Source of the DNA: Flavobacteriales bacterium
GTDB taxonomy: Bacteria; Bacteroidota; Bacteroidia; Flavobacteriales_F; PHOS-HE28
DNA: 64,000 nt
Assembly: GCA_016705545.1 (NCBI GenBank)
Contig: JADIYA010000001.1
Location: forward strand, 496,001 to 560,000
Direction: 5' to 3'
The notes below the pieces were generated by a model. That model had not been told where the DNA came from, made no database searches, and saw only the letters and a list, made by a program, of their open reading frames with translations. Below, in pieces: positions 25,797 through 35,236 of this stretch. The translations under genes and the position numbers were made by a program. Position 1 is the stretch's first letter, and the number at the start of each line of letters is the position of its first letter.

Positions 25797-27479
25797 CTAT
25801 GGCGCAGGTGCGGAGCTGATGACCCAGATCGCATCCGGGCCCTCGTCGGTGAAAAGGAGCGAATCGGAGCTAAGCACGGCGAGATCAGTCTTCCATCCGA
25901 TGAAAGCCTCGCCCGAGCGTGCGGGCGATTGCGTGGCGCCAATGACATCGAACCGTGCACCTATCGGGTAACCACCACGCTTGAAATCGAAAAGGGCAAA
26001 GGAGGTAAGCGGTTGCGCTTGACCGATGATGCGCTTCGGCGCGGATGATTTCAGCGCCGAGCAGGCCCCATCGGCACGGAAAGCAACGGCCTCGGCTATT
26101 GGCAATGCCTGTCGCAACCGGATGGTCTGGGTCGCAACCAGGATTAACGGAATCGGCAGTACTAGCCACCCTACGGCTCCCGCCGGCAGCATCCGTTGCA
26201 CAAGCAAGCCGATAGCCACAGTCAAGGGGACGATGAGGAATACGAACACCCGCTCGAAGGGCAACACACCATGAATGAACGGGAGTGCCAAGGCCAAAGC
26301 GACCACGGAAAAGCACATGACTGCGAGCTGCTTCCGCTCAATTCGCGTGAGTGCAGCGGCCAGGACGAGCACTGCCATTGCTGAGAGCAAGCCGAATCGA
26401 AATCCCACGAGGCCCTCGAATGCCAACTTCACGTGCGGCCAATATGATTCGGCCATGGCCGCGTAGCCAATCGGGCGCACCCACGGGTTCTCCGAGAACG
26501 CCGCTGTGCCACTCACGATCAGCGATGGTGCATACAGCGCTGCGATGCCTAACATAGCCCATGCAAAAGCGCGCAACACGCGCAAGCGTTCATGGCTGAA
26601 TAGCATAAGCGATCCCGCGAGCGCACCATAGCCGTAGACGACCGATGGCATCACGATCACCCCAAGGATTGCTGCAAGGGTCAGCAGGTGAAGCGCACGA
26701 GGATCACGGGCCTTCAGCCAATGTGCTGCGGCACCGAATCCCGCTGTGAAGGCGAGCAGCACCATGGAATAGCCCCGGCCCAGATGATCGAAATAGAGCA
26801 CGAGGGGCGAAGCCATCGCGAAGGCAATGGCGAGAAGTGCAGGAGCAAGGCCGCAGATCCGCCGCAAGAGCAGATACAGCGCCCCTTGTGCAAGACCTGC
26901 GGCCATGATTGAAGGGGCTCGCAAGGCAAGCAAGGGATCAACGGGCAGCAGACCGATGATGGAAGCGAGGAGCGAATGGCCGATGTGGTTATTCGGTGCC
27001 GCATACCAGGTGAGAGCCACCAGCGGGCCACGGTCGCCGAAGAGCAGCCAGTTGAGCGCTTCATCGAGCATGGGGGGATCAGCGACCGCGAAGGCGATGC
27101 GGATGGACGTGCAGACGAGCAATGCGAGCGCGAAGCTCCAGCGCTCCCACATCGGAATCGTGGCCCAAACCTGCGCCAATGCCGAACGACCGCATCGCCA
27201 AGCGCCGGAAACTCCATTGTACAGCGCTCTGGCCAGCAATGGCCATACGGCAACAATACCCACCAGTGCAGCCCATGAGGACGCAGCCCAGATCAGCCGC
27301 ATGCGTGTGGGCAGGGGCAGCTTATCGGGATAATCGGGGATCGCACCGTAGCCGAAGCTCCGGTCAATCATTGCCTCGAATGCCGCCTCATCGATTGTCA
27401 GGAGCCAACCAATGAGCGTCGCTATCGCAACGACCACCAGGGCCGTGATGAACCGCAAGGCGCGGAGGTGCTTCTCCAT
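25797..27479 (-). CDS. Polytopic membrane protein, GT39/PMT-like (GT-C) glycosyltransferase candidate
   Basis: A 560-aa protein with about 12-13 hydrophobic helices. After the first helices it has MLDEALNWLLFG, matching the catalytic-acid loop of GT-C/PMT-type transferases, then an APNNHIGHSLL segment. A DHLGRGYSMVLL stretch resembles the conserved Arg-Gly-Tyr region of bacterial GT39-like proteins. It probably transfers a lipid-linked sugar to a periplasmic acceptor, but the acceptor is unknown. The ATG at 27479 is preferred over an upstream in-frame start inside prfA. It lies 31 bases after prfA on the same strand. Confidence 0.75.
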   Translation of the reverse strand: MEKHLRALRFITALVVVAIATLIGWLLTIDEAAFEAMIDRSFGYGAIPDYPDKLPLPTRMRLIWAASSWAALVGIVAVWPLLARALYNGVSGAWRCGRSALAQVWATIPMWERWSFALALLVCTSIRIAFAVADPPMLDEALNWLLFGDRGPLVALTWYAAPNNHIGHSLLASIIGLLPVDPLLALRAPSIMAAGLAQGALYLLLRRICGLAPALLAIAFAMASPLVLYFDHLGRGYSMVLLAFTAGFGAAAHWLKARDPRALHLLTLAAILGVIVMPSVVYGYGALAGSLMLFSHERLRVLRAFAWAMLGIAALYAPSLIVSGTAAFSENPWVRPIGYAAMAESYWPHVKLAFEGLVGFRFGLLSAMAVLVLAAALTRIERKQLAVMCFSVVALALALPFIHGVLPFERVFVFLIVPLTVAIGLLVQRMLPAGAVGWLVLPIPLILVATQTIRLRQALPIAEAVAFRADGACSALKSSAPKRIIGQAQPLTSFALFDFKRGGYPIGARFDVIGATQSPARSGEAFIGWKTDLAVLSSDSLLFTDEGPDAIWVISSAPAP

Positions 27480-27510
27480 GATGCGTGGAATGCACAAGGT
27501 AGCCGCGGCT

Positions 27511-28593
27511 TCAGAGCCCGGCTTCGGCCTTGAGCTTCTCGGTGCGCTCGGCCAGCTGCAACGCGTCGATGATGTCCTGCAGGTCGCCGTTGAGCACATG
27601 CGGCAGGTTGTGCACGGTGAGCTCGATGCGGTGATCGGTTACGCGGCTCTGCGGGAAGTTGTAGGTGCGGATCTTGGCGCTGCGGTCGCCGCTGCTCACC
27701 TGGCTCTTGCGGTGAGCGGCTACCGCAGCCTCCTGCTTCAGCACCTGCTCCTCGTAGAGCTTCGTGCGCAGCATCTGCATGGCCTTCATGCGGTTGCCCA
27801 ATTGACTGCGCTCGGTCTGGCACATCACCACGGTGCCGGTGGGGATATGGGTGAGTCGCACCTTGGTCTCCACCTTGTTCACGTTCTGGCCACCGGCCCC
27901 ACCGCTTCGCGCGGTCTCCATCTTCACGTCGCTCTCCTTCACATCCACATCGGATTCCTCCGCCTCGGGCAGCACATTCACCGTGGCTGCGCTGGTGTGT
28001 ATGCGGCCCTGCGCCTCCGTGGCGGGCACGCGCTGCACACGGTGTACGCCGGCCTCGAACTTCAGCACGCCGTATGCGCCCTCACCGATCACGTTGAAGA
28101 TGACCTCCTTGTAGCCGCCCACCGTGCCTTCGCTCACATCGGCCACTTCGATCTTCCAACCGCGGCCCTCAATGTAGCGGCTGTACATGCGGAACAGGTC
28201 TCCGGCGAAGAGGCTGGCCTCATCGCCGCCAGTGCCCGCGCGCACTTCCATGGTGCAGTTTCGCGCATCGTTCGGGTCCTTCGGCACCAGCATCATGCGC
28301 ACCTCCTCCTCCATCGCTTCTATGCCCGCCCGGCTCTGGTCACGTTCGGAACGGGCCATTTCAAGCAGGTCAGGGTCCCTTTCGCTGCGCAGCATCTCCT
28401 CGGCGCCGCTCAGGTCATCGTGCAGCTTCTTGAATCGGAAAAAGGCCTGCTCGATGGGCTCCAGGTCGCGGTAGCTGCGATTGAGCTCGATGAACTTCTT
28501 CTGGTCGGCGATCACGGCGGGGTCCGCGAGCTGCTTGCCGATCTCGGTGCGACGGTCGTGCAGCGAAGAGAGCTTGGTGAGGAGATCACTCAT
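27511..28593 (-). CDS. prfA: Peptide chain release factor 1
   Basis: A 360-aa class I release factor that terminates translation at UAA and UAG. The catalytic GGQ lies in SGGAGGQNVNKVETKVRLTH. The stop-codon-recognising PxT is PAT in RVPATEAQGRIHTS, which identifies RF1 and not RF2 (which has SPF). An acidic GTGGDEASLF motif precedes it. Length and start (MSDLLTKLSSLHDRR) are standard. It lies downstream of purM on the same strand, 45 bases away. Confidence 0.97.
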   Translation of the reverse strand: MSDLLTKLSSLHDRRTEIGKQLADPAVIADQKKFIELNRSYRDLEPIEQAFFRFKKLHDDLSGAEEMLRSERDPDLLEMARSERDQSRAGIEAMEEEVRMMLVPKDPNDARNCTMEVRAGTGGDEASLFAGDLFRMYSRYIEGRGWKIEVADVSEGTVGGYKEVIFNVIGEGAYGVLKFEAGVHRVQRVPATEAQGRIHTSAATVNVLPEAEESDVDVKESDVKMETARSGGAGGQNVNKVETKVRLTHIPTGTVVMCQTERSQLGNRMKAMQMLRTKLYEEQVLKQEAAVAAHRKSQVSSGDRSAKIRTYNFPQSRVTDHRIELTVHNLPHVLNGDLQDIIDALQLAERTEKLKAEAGL

Positions 28594-28638
28594 GGGAATA
28601 CATCCACGGACGGCACGGATGAATGCACGATGGGACGG

Positions 28639-29805
28639 TTAGGAGTATGTGAAACGGCCATGAGCGCCGGTGAGCACCACCTCCTTCGTCGGCGCGGCCT
28701 CCACCCTGCCGATAACCTTGGCTGCGATGCCGAATGACTTCGAGATGGCAATGATCTCCTCCGCGCGGGTGGGCGGCACGTAGAACTCCAGGCGGTGGCC
28801 CATGTTGAATACCTTATACATCTCTTGCCAATCAGTGCCGCTCATGCGCTGGATCGCGGCGAATAGCGGCGGCGTTGGGAACAGGTCGTCCTTGATGATC
28901 CGGAGGCCCTCTACGAAATGGAGCACCTTGGTCTGCGCACCGCCACTGCAATGCACCATGCCATGGATCTCCGGGCGCATGCCATCGAGCACCTGCTTCA
29001 CCACCGGGGCGTAGGTGCGCGTGGGCGATAGCACAGCCTTGCCGAAATCGAGCGGCGTTCCTTCCAAAGGACCGGTGAGCCGCGCTTGACCACTGTAAAC
29101 GAGTTCCGCAGGTGTTGCAGGGTCGAAGGTCTCCGGATACTTAGCGGCCAGCTCCTTCGCGAATACATCGTGCCGTGCGCTGGTGAGGCCATTGCTGCCC
29201 ATGCCCGCATTGAAGAAACGCTCGTAGCTGGCTTGGCCATCGCTGGCCAATGCGACAATCACGTCACCGGCGTGTATCCGGGCATTGTCGATCACCTCAT
29301 TGCGCTTCATCCGGCACACCACGGTGCTATCAACGATCACGGTGCGCACCAGATCGCCCACATCGGCGGTTTCACCTCCGGTGCTGTTGATGCCGATGCC
29401 CAGTGCACGCATATCCGCGAGGAAGCGCTCGGTGCCCTCGATCAATGCACTCACCACCTCGCCGGGAATCAGGCGCTTGTTGCGGCCGATGGTGCTACTG
29501 AGCAGGATCCCGTCCACCGCGCCAACGCAAAGCAGGTCGTCGAGATTCATCACCACGGCGTCCTGCGCGATACCATGCCAAACGCTGATGTCGCCGGTCT
29601 CCTTCCAATAAGCGTAGGCGAGCGATGATTTGGTGCCGGCGCCATCGGCGTGCATCACGACGCAATGCTCGGCGCTGCCGGTGAGCGCATCGGGCACCAC
29701 TTTGCAGAAAGCGCGGGGAAAGAGGCCCTTATCCAGGGAGGCAATGGCCTGATGCACATCCTCCTTGCTGGAGGAGACACCGCGCTGCTCGTATCGGCTG
29801 GTCAT
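28639..29805 (-). CDS. purM: Phosphoribosylformylglycinamidine cyclo-ligase (AIR synthetase)
   Basis: A 388-aa enzyme of purine synthesis that closes FGAM to aminoimidazole ribotide using ATP. It has the Bacteroidota form of PurM, longer than the E. coli enzyme. The N-terminus reads YEQRGVSSSKEDVHQAI, followed by HADGAGTKSSLAYAYWKETGD, DAVVMNLDDLLCVGA and INSTGGETADVGDLVRT. The ATG lies only 13 bases beyond a strong terminator hairpin belonging to the upstream gene. prfA follows downstream. Confidence 0.95.
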   Translation of the reverse strand: MTSRYEQRGVSSSKEDVHQAIASLDKGLFPRAFCKVVPDALTGSAEHCVVMHADGAGTKSSLAYAYWKETGDISVWHGIAQDAVVMNLDDLLCVGAVDGILLSSTIGRNKRLIPGEVVSALIEGTERFLADMRALGIGINSTGGETADVGDLVRTVIVDSTVVCRMKRNEVIDNARIHAGDVIVALASDGQASYERFFNAGMGSNGLTSARHDVFAKELAAKYPETFDPATPAELVYSGQARLTGPLEGTPLDFGKAVLSPTRTYAPVVKQVLDGMRPEIHGMVHCSGGAQTKVLHFVEGLRIIKDDLFPTPPLFAAIQRMSGTDWQEMYKVFNMGHRLEFYVPPTRAEEIIAISKSFGIAAKVIGRVEAAPTKEVVLTGAHGRFTYS

Positions 29806-29807
29806 CC

Positions 29808-29851
29808 GTTCAAAAGAAGAAGGGCATCCGCCGCTCTGGTGGATGCCCTTC
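29808..29851 (-). terminator. Terminator after the OmpA/PD40 gene, abutting purM
   Basis: A stem of 14 bp (GAAGGGCATCCGCC with GGTGGATGCCCTTC, one G-U pair) with a 5-base loop at 29819-29851. On the minus strand it is followed by TTCTTTTG. The T-tract runs almost to the purM ATG (29805). Confidence 0.85.
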
Positions 29852-29865
29852 CGTTGGTGCGGTCG

Positions 29866-31863
29866 CTAATTCTCCTTGGGCACGTAATCCGTGCGCAGCA
29901 CCTTGAAGTCGGTGCGGCGGTTCTTCTGGTGCGCAGCATCCTTCTCCTCTGCGGTGGCCATCTTCTTGATCACATCCATCGCGATCACCGGCTCATCGGG
30001 ACCCATGCCCACGGGGACCATACGATCCGAGGCAATGCCTTTCTCAATCAGGTAATTCACACAACTCTGTGCGCGCAGCTGCGAGAGCTCCTTGTTGCCG
30101 CCCTTGTACCTGCGGGTAGGACGCGCATCCGTGTGCGAACGAAGCTCGATGACGATGTTCGGGTTGTCCATCAACGTGCTGTACAAGGTCTCCAAGCTGT
30201 CCTTCGATTCGGGACGCAGGAAGAACTCATCCACATCGTAGAGGATCTGCGGCAGCGCGATGGGGCCCTTGATCGGCTCCAGGAAATACTCCTTTACGAA
30301 GGTGGTGCTCTCCTTCAGTCCTACTGTGGTGATCTGGTCCTTCACCACCAGATAACCTTCCTTCTCAGCCAGGATGCTGTAGCTCGTCTCTTCCTTGATG
30401 TAACGGTCCTTGCCGCTCTCAACGAAAGCGAAGCCGCCGTTCTCATCAGTGAGGGCGCTGAAGTTGCTGCCGTTGGTGCCCACCACGCTCACCTTGGCGT
30501 TCTGGATGGGCAGGCCGGTCTGCTTGTCGTACACGTTGCCTTGCAGGGCGAAGACGAGATCGGGCATGTAGAAGCGCCAGATGTCGTCCTGACCCTTGCC
30601 ACCGGCCCGGCTACTGGTGAAGAATCCGCGGTCGTTCTCGCCATCGAACACGATCGCGAAATCATCGCCGGGGCTGTTCAGCGGCGACTTCAGGTTGTCG
30701 GGTGCGGTCCACAGGCCATTGGCGGTCTTCTCCGCAACGAACATGTCCATGCCGCCCATGCCGGGGTGGCCGTTGCTGCTGAAGTAGAGGTTGCCGTCGA
30801 AGCGGACGAAGGGGAAAAGCTCGTCTTTACCGGTATTGACATCCGCGCCGAGGTTGGCGGGTTGGCCGGTGGGCATGCCATCCTTGTTCAGCGCAACTTT
30901 GTACAGATCACGGCCGCCCTTATGCCCAGCGAAGGGGTAGTTGCTGGCGAAAACGAGGAACTCATCGTCGGGGCCGAGAGCGGGATGGCCGATGTTCAGC
31001 GAATCCTCCTTGCCAGCCTCGGTCTTCAGCTTCAGCATCACAGGGGCGCTGTAGTTGTTGCCCACCTTCTTGCTCATCCAGATGTCGCATCCCAGAACCT
31101 TCTTCTTCTCGCTGGGGCAGCGGGTGAAGTACATGATGGTCCGCTTGCTGTTGAAGATGGGGGCGCCTTCATTGCCCTCGCTGTTGATCTCGAGCGGGAG
31201 CTTCACTGGCTCGCTCCACTTGCCCAAGCGGTCGCGGGTGCTGGTGAAGAGATCGGTGAAGGCATCGCCGGTGATGTCGTCGGTTGAACTGCCAGTCGCC
31301 GCTGGGCGGCTGCTGGTGAAGACCACCGTTTCATTCTTCTTGTCGGCGAAGGCCGGGCTGAAATCCCATTGCGGGGTGTTCAGCAGCACTTCTGGATCCA
31401 CGCTGTAGCGCGTAGGGCTGTCTTTCCACTTCTGGGCCTGCTGGCAAGCCGCAATCCCGGCGTCGGCACGGGGGTCGTTGCTCTTCTTCTCCTTGTACTT
31501 GTTGTAGTTGGCGATGGCGTCGGCGTATTTGCCTTGCTGCTTCTGCATTTCAGCCGCCCAGAAATAGGGGCTGGGGTCAGCGAGCTGCGCCTTGATGGCC
31601 TTCTCGTACCAGACCTGCGCCTGGGGAGCATCACCCAGCATGCGGTAGCTCTCGGCCACCATGAAAATCAACTCGGCCTTGGTGGCCGCTTTCTTCTCTA
31701 CGGTGTACGCCTTCTTGTAGAGCTCGATGGCGTTGAAGTAGAAGCCCCTCTGATAGGCATCGTCCGCCTCTTTGGCCAAGCGGTTGCCCTGCGCGAAGGC
31801 CGAAGCCGTGGTGAGCAGGCACAGCACCAAGCTGGCCAGGATCTTCCTTGTTGTCATCAGCAT
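29866..31863 (-). CDS. PorE-like TPR/PD40/OmpA-family outer-membrane-associated protein
   Basis: A 665-aa secreted protein with the order TPR, PD40 propeller, carboxypeptidase-regulatory-like fold and OmpA C-domain, as in the T9SS component PorE and its paralogues. Signal peptide: about 1-23 (ASAFAQ). TPRs: about 25-140. PD40 blocks: about 180-430 (VVFTSSRPA, LVFASNYPFAGHKGGRDLYK, LYFSSNGHPGMGGMDMF). The CRD is at about 450-530. The OmpA peptidoglycan-binding domain is at about 555-655, with VIELRSHTDARPTRRYKGGNKELSQLRA. There is no lipobox. Starts at 31863 or 31857 are both possible. A 14-bp terminator follows. Confidence 0.88.
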   Translation of the reverse strand: MLMTTRKILASLVLCLLTTASAFAQGNRLAKEADDAYQRGFYFNAIELYKKAYTVEKKAATKAELIFMVAESYRMLGDAPQAQVWYEKAIKAQLADPSPYFWAAEMQKQQGKYADAIANYNKYKEKKSNDPRADAGIAACQQAQKWKDSPTRYSVDPEVLLNTPQWDFSPAFADKKNETVVFTSSRPAATGSSTDDITGDAFTDLFTSTRDRLGKWSEPVKLPLEINSEGNEGAPIFNSKRTIMYFTRCPSEKKKVLGCDIWMSKKVGNNYSAPVMLKLKTEAGKEDSLNIGHPALGPDDEFLVFASNYPFAGHKGGRDLYKVALNKDGMPTGQPANLGADVNTGKDELFPFVRFDGNLYFSSNGHPGMGGMDMFVAEKTANGLWTAPDNLKSPLNSPGDDFAIVFDGENDRGFFTSSRAGGKGQDDIWRFYMPDLVFALQGNVYDKQTGLPIQNAKVSVVGTNGSNFSALTDENGGFAFVESGKDRYIKEETSYSILAEKEGYLVVKDQITTVGLKESTTFVKEYFLEPIKGPIALPQILYDVDEFFLRPESKDSLETLYSTLMDNPNIVIELRSHTDARPTRRYKGGNKELSQLRAQSCVNYLIEKGIASDRMVPVGMGPDEPVIAMDVIKKMATAEEKDAAHQKNRRTDFKVLRTDYVPKEN

Positions 31864-31892
31864 GTGAAATGGTGGCTCCAATCGGGTCGCGG

Positions 31893-31922
31893 CGAAGATA
31901 TACAAGTCGCCCAATGGGGAAA
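31893..31922 (-). promoter_or_regulatory. Promoter of the PorE-like gene
   Basis: Reading the minus strand: CCTTT (the TTT at 31922-31920), a 19-base spacer, then TATCTTCG (31900-31893). This matches the -33/-7 pattern and the spacing of the secDF promoter in this window. The start would be near 31886, giving a leader of about 23 bases. Confidence 0.45.
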
Positions 31923-31977
31923 GGACATTGGAAAGCCGAGGATTGCTGCCCCCAACGCCCCCAGATTCCCTTGGTGC

Positions 31978-34170
31978 TCAGCGGGTGAAGAGCAGCTCAC
32001 GCATCTTGGGCAGGGGCCACAATTCATCGTCCACGAGCAGTTCCAGCTTGTCGGCGTGGTAGCGGATGCGCTCGAGGAAGGGCTTCACCTGATCGCAGTA
32101 GGCAATGGCTTTGGCGCGCGGTTCTTCTAAGGCGTTGGCCTTCTTGCGGGCCTCGATCATCTCTTCCACCAAGGAGACCACCGCGCTCACATGGTCGCTC
32201 ATCTCTTCAATCAGGCGGATCTGCGTAGCGGTGGCCTTCTTGGCCTTCTCGGAGCCCAGCACCTCGCGAAGTCCGCGCACATTCTCAATCAAGCGGTTCT
32301 GGTAGGCAATGGCCACAGGCACGACATGGTTCTGGGCCAGGTCGCCCACCACACGGCTCTCGATCTGGATCTTCAGAGTGTAGCTGTGCAGCTCGATCTC
32401 ATGCCGTGCTTCGGTCTCAATGGGACTGAGAACGCCCAGCTCATCGAAGAGCTTCACGGTTTCCTTGCGGCTCCAGACATCCAGCGCGCGGGGGGTGTCC
32501 TTGATGTTGCTCAAGCCACGCTTCTCCGCCTCCTTCACCCATTCGTCGCCGTAGCCATTGCCCTCGAAGCGGATGGCCTTGCTGCGCACGATGAGGTCGC
32601 GGATCACGCGCAGGATGGCTTCATCCTTCTTCGTTCCCTTTTCGATCAATGCATCCACTTCCTTCCTGAAGGCCCGCAGCTGGGCGGCTACGATGGTATT
32701 GAGCACGGTCATCGGGCCAGCGCAATTGGCGCTGCTGCCCACCGCGCGGAACTCGAACTTGTTGCCCGTGAAGGCGAAGGGGCTTGTGCGGTTGCGGTCG
32801 GTGTTGTCGAGCATCACCGGCGGGATGCGGCCGATGTCGAGCTTGAGCTCCGTCTTGCGGTCAGGCGTCATGGCACCTTTGAGGTTCTTCTCCAGCCCAT
32901 CGAGAAGGCCTCCGAGGTAGTCGCCGATGAAGGCGCTGATGATGGCCGGCGGGGCCTCGTTCGCTCCTAAGCGATGGTCGTTGCCTGCACTGGCGATGCT
33001 GGCGCGCAGCACATCGGCATTGGCATGAATGGCCGCGATTGTGTTGACGAAGAAGGTGAGGAAACGGATGTTCTCCTTCGGGGTCTTTGCGGGCTTCAGC
33101 AGGTTCACGCCCGTATTGGTGGCCAGGCTCCAGTTGTTGTGCTTGCCGCTGCCGTTCACGCCAGCGTAGGGCTTCTCATGCAGGAGCACCCGGAAATCGT
33201 GGCGCTGGGCCACCTTCTCCATCACGTCCATGAGCAGCACGTTGTGATCCACGGCGAGGTTTAGCTCCTCGAACACCGGCGCGCACTCGAACTGGTTCGG
33301 GGCAACCTCATTGTGCCGGGTCTTTACAGGGATGCCGAGCATGAGAGCCTCGGTCTCGAATTCGCGCATGAATGCACGGGCGCGGTCGGGGATGCTTCCG
33401 AAGTAGTGGTCTTCCAGTTGCTGGCCCTTGGCGGGTATGTGGCCGAAAAGGGCTCGGCCGGTCATCATGATGTCGGGCCGGGCGAAGAAGAGCGCCTTGT
33501 CGATGAGGAAGTACTCCTGCTCCCAGCCGAGGGTGCAGGTCACCTTGGCCACATCCTTGTCGAAGTACTGGGCCACCAGGGTCGCTGCTTCATCAATGGC
33601 ACGGATGGCGCGGAGCAGCGGCATCTTGTAGTCGAGGGCCTCGCCGGTGTAGCTGATGAAGATGGTGGGGATGCACAGGGTGCGGCCGATCACGAAGGCG
33701 GGGCTGCCGGGATCCCAAGCCGTGTAGCCACGGGCCTCGAAGGTGTTGCGGATGCCTCCGCTGGGGAAACTGCTGGCATCTGGCTCCTGTTGCACCAGCA
33801 TGCTGCCGTCGAAGCGCTCGATGCTGCGGCCGCCGCCGATAGGCTCGAAAAAGGCATCATGTTTCTCCGCGCTCAGGCCAGTGAGCGGCTGGAACCAATG
33901 GGTATAGTGCGTGGCGCCCTTCGTGGCGGCCCATTCCTTCATGCCGCTGGCCACCTGGTCCGCCAACTTCCGATCGATCCGGTTGCCGTGATGCATCGCC
34001 TGGCGCACCGCGTACCACGCATCTTCCGTGAGGAACATGCGCATGGCGTCCTCCCCGAAAACATTGGCGCCGAAGTACTCGCTGATCTTCTGTGAGGGGG
34101 GGTCCACGAAGCGGGGGGCACGATTCAGGACATCTTCAAGGGCCTTAATGCGAATCTGGGGGGTGGACAT
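31978..34170 (-). CDS. glnN: Glutamine synthetase type III
   Basis: A 730-aa GSIII enzyme that makes glutamine from glutamate, ammonia and ATP. GSIII is the large form common in Bacteroidota. It shows the family's N-terminal ISEYFGANVFGEDAMRMFLTEDAW, the catalytic-core HEKPYAGVNGSGKHNNWS (the Glu/Asn-Gly-Ser-Gly-x-His segment), and NRTSPFAFTGNKFEFRAVGSSAN near residue 460. The C-terminal helical region of about 170 residues is typical of GSIII and absent from GSI. No PII or ammonium transporter gene is nearby. Confidence 0.96.
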   Translation of the reverse strand: MSTPQIRIKALEDVLNRAPRFVDPPSQKISEYFGANVFGEDAMRMFLTEDAWYAVRQAMHHGNRIDRKLADQVASGMKEWAATKGATHYTHWFQPLTGLSAEKHDAFFEPIGGGRSIERFDGSMLVQQEPDASSFPSGGIRNTFEARGYTAWDPGSPAFVIGRTLCIPTIFISYTGEALDYKMPLLRAIRAIDEAATLVAQYFDKDVAKVTCTLGWEQEYFLIDKALFFARPDIMMTGRALFGHIPAKGQQLEDHYFGSIPDRARAFMREFETEALMLGIPVKTRHNEVAPNQFECAPVFEELNLAVDHNVLLMDVMEKVAQRHDFRVLLHEKPYAGVNGSGKHNNWSLATNTGVNLLKPAKTPKENIRFLTFFVNTIAAIHANADVLRASIASAGNDHRLGANEAPPAIISAFIGDYLGGLLDGLEKNLKGAMTPDRKTELKLDIGRIPPVMLDNTDRNRTSPFAFTGNKFEFRAVGSSANCAGPMTVLNTIVAAQLRAFRKEVDALIEKGTKKDEAILRVIRDLIVRSKAIRFEGNGYGDEWVKEAEKRGLSNIKDTPRALDVWSRKETVKLFDELGVLSPIETEARHEIELHSYTLKIQIESRVVGDLAQNHVVPVAIAYQNRLIENVRGLREVLGSEKAKKATATQIRLIEEMSDHVSAVVSLVEEMIEARKKANALEEPRAKAIAYCDQVKPFLERIRYHADKLELLVDDELWPLPKMRELLFTR

Positions 34171-34306
34171 GGGAAAATGGTGATTTTCGGCCGCGAAGCT
34201 ATTCCGGATTGGGGGGGGGCTCTAAAATATTCTAGAAATAATTCCAAACCCCTGTTCAAAATTAGGGGGGTTATGAGAAACAGCTGACAGCCGTCTTGGG
34301 AATGAT
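34171..34306 (-). promoter_or_regulatory. AT-rich glnN leader with G9 tract
   Basis: This gap is markedly more AT-rich than its surroundings. On the minus strand TAATTTTG at 34264-34257 fits the -7 consensus TAnnTTTG exactly, which would start glnN mRNA near 34250 with a leader of about 80 bases. That leader contains a run of nine G on the plus strand (34211-34219). AACCCC/GGGGTT arms flanking the -7 box could also form a weak terminator for the exchanger gene. Confidence 0.4.
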
Positions 34307-35236
34307 TCAACCACGCGCAAGCACCAGCGCCAAATAGGCCAGGTAGGCCGCCACGAGGATGCCTCCTTGCCAACGTCCCATGCGCTGCCCGAATCGCATC
34401 AGCGGGTAGAGCACCAGCGCAGTGATGAGCATGGCGATCAAGTCGATGCGAAAGCTGTCATGACTGGCTGCGATCGGGTGCACGCTTGCGGTGACGCCTA
34501 TGATGCCGAGCAGGTTGAAGACATTGCTCCCGACCAGATTGCCCAATGAGATGTCGGGTTGCTTCCGATAGGCGGCCACGAGGCTCGTGACCAGTTCGGG
34601 CACCGAGGTGCCGAAGGCGATCACGGTGACGCCGATGAGCTGCTCGCTCACGCCTCCGAGCCTGGCCAGGCCTACCCCGCCATCCACGAACCACTCCGAG
34701 CCTTTGGTGAGCGCTGCGATGCCCGCCACGAGCAACAGCACCGCCTTCCACCATGCCATGCGAGGGGGCTCGTGGGCGCGCGATAATGCCGATCTCCTGG
34801 ATGACCAAACCATCCATCCTACATAGCAGATCATCGCCACCAGGAACATCAGGCCCTCCCAACGTGCAATCAGATTGTCGTTGAAGAGCCACCAGAACAG
34901 AAGGCTCACGGCCATCATCACGGGCCAGTGGATCCGCCGTGCATCGCGATCCACCTCAATGGGGAAAATGAGGACGGCCAAGCCCAGGATCAGACTGATG
35001 TTCACGATGTTGCTGCCTACCACGTTCCCGATGGCGATGGCCGGGGTGCCTTTCAACGCAGCCATCAAGCTTACCAGCAGCTCAGGCGCTGAGGTGCCCA
35101 TGCTCACCACCGTGAGGCCGATGACCAAGGGCGAGATTCGGGCACGCAGCGCCAAGTCAACCGCGCCTCGCACCATGGCCTCAGCGCCGACAACCAGCAC
35201 TGCCAAGCCAAGCAGGGTGACCAGGAGCTCGGTCAT
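34307..35236 (-). CDS. Calcium/sodium antiporter (YrbG-type, CaCA family)
   Basis: A 309-aa inner-membrane cation exchanger with about ten helices and the two inverted alpha repeats of the family. Repeat 1 has GTSAPELLVSLMAAL then GNVVGSNIVN. Repeat 2 has GTSVPELVTSLVAAY then GNLVGSNVFN. The paired Glu and Asn/Ser residues form the ion site in homologues. The start overlaps the tatA stop by 4 bases, so the two are translationally coupled. Confidence 0.93.
   Translation of the reverse strand: MTELLVTLLGLAVLVVGAEAMVRGAVDLALRARISPLVIGLTVVSMGTSAPELLVSLMAALKGTPAIAIGNVVGSNIVNISLILGLAVLIFPIEVDRDARRIHWPVMMAVSLLFWWLFNDNLIARWEGLMFLVAMICYVGWMVWSSRRSALSRAHEPPRMAWWKAVLLLVAGIAALTKGSEWFVDGGVGLARLGGVSEQLIGVTVIAFGTSVPELVTSLVAAYRKQPDISLGNLVGSNVFNLLGIIGVTASVHPIAASHDSFRIDLIAMLITALVLYPLMRFGQRMGRWQGGILVAAYLAYLALVLARG

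Noticed and set aside
5739..27479. The two polytopic membrane proteins as paralogues
   Set aside because: They share only hydrophobicity and an acidic first loop. No common motif order could be found by eye.
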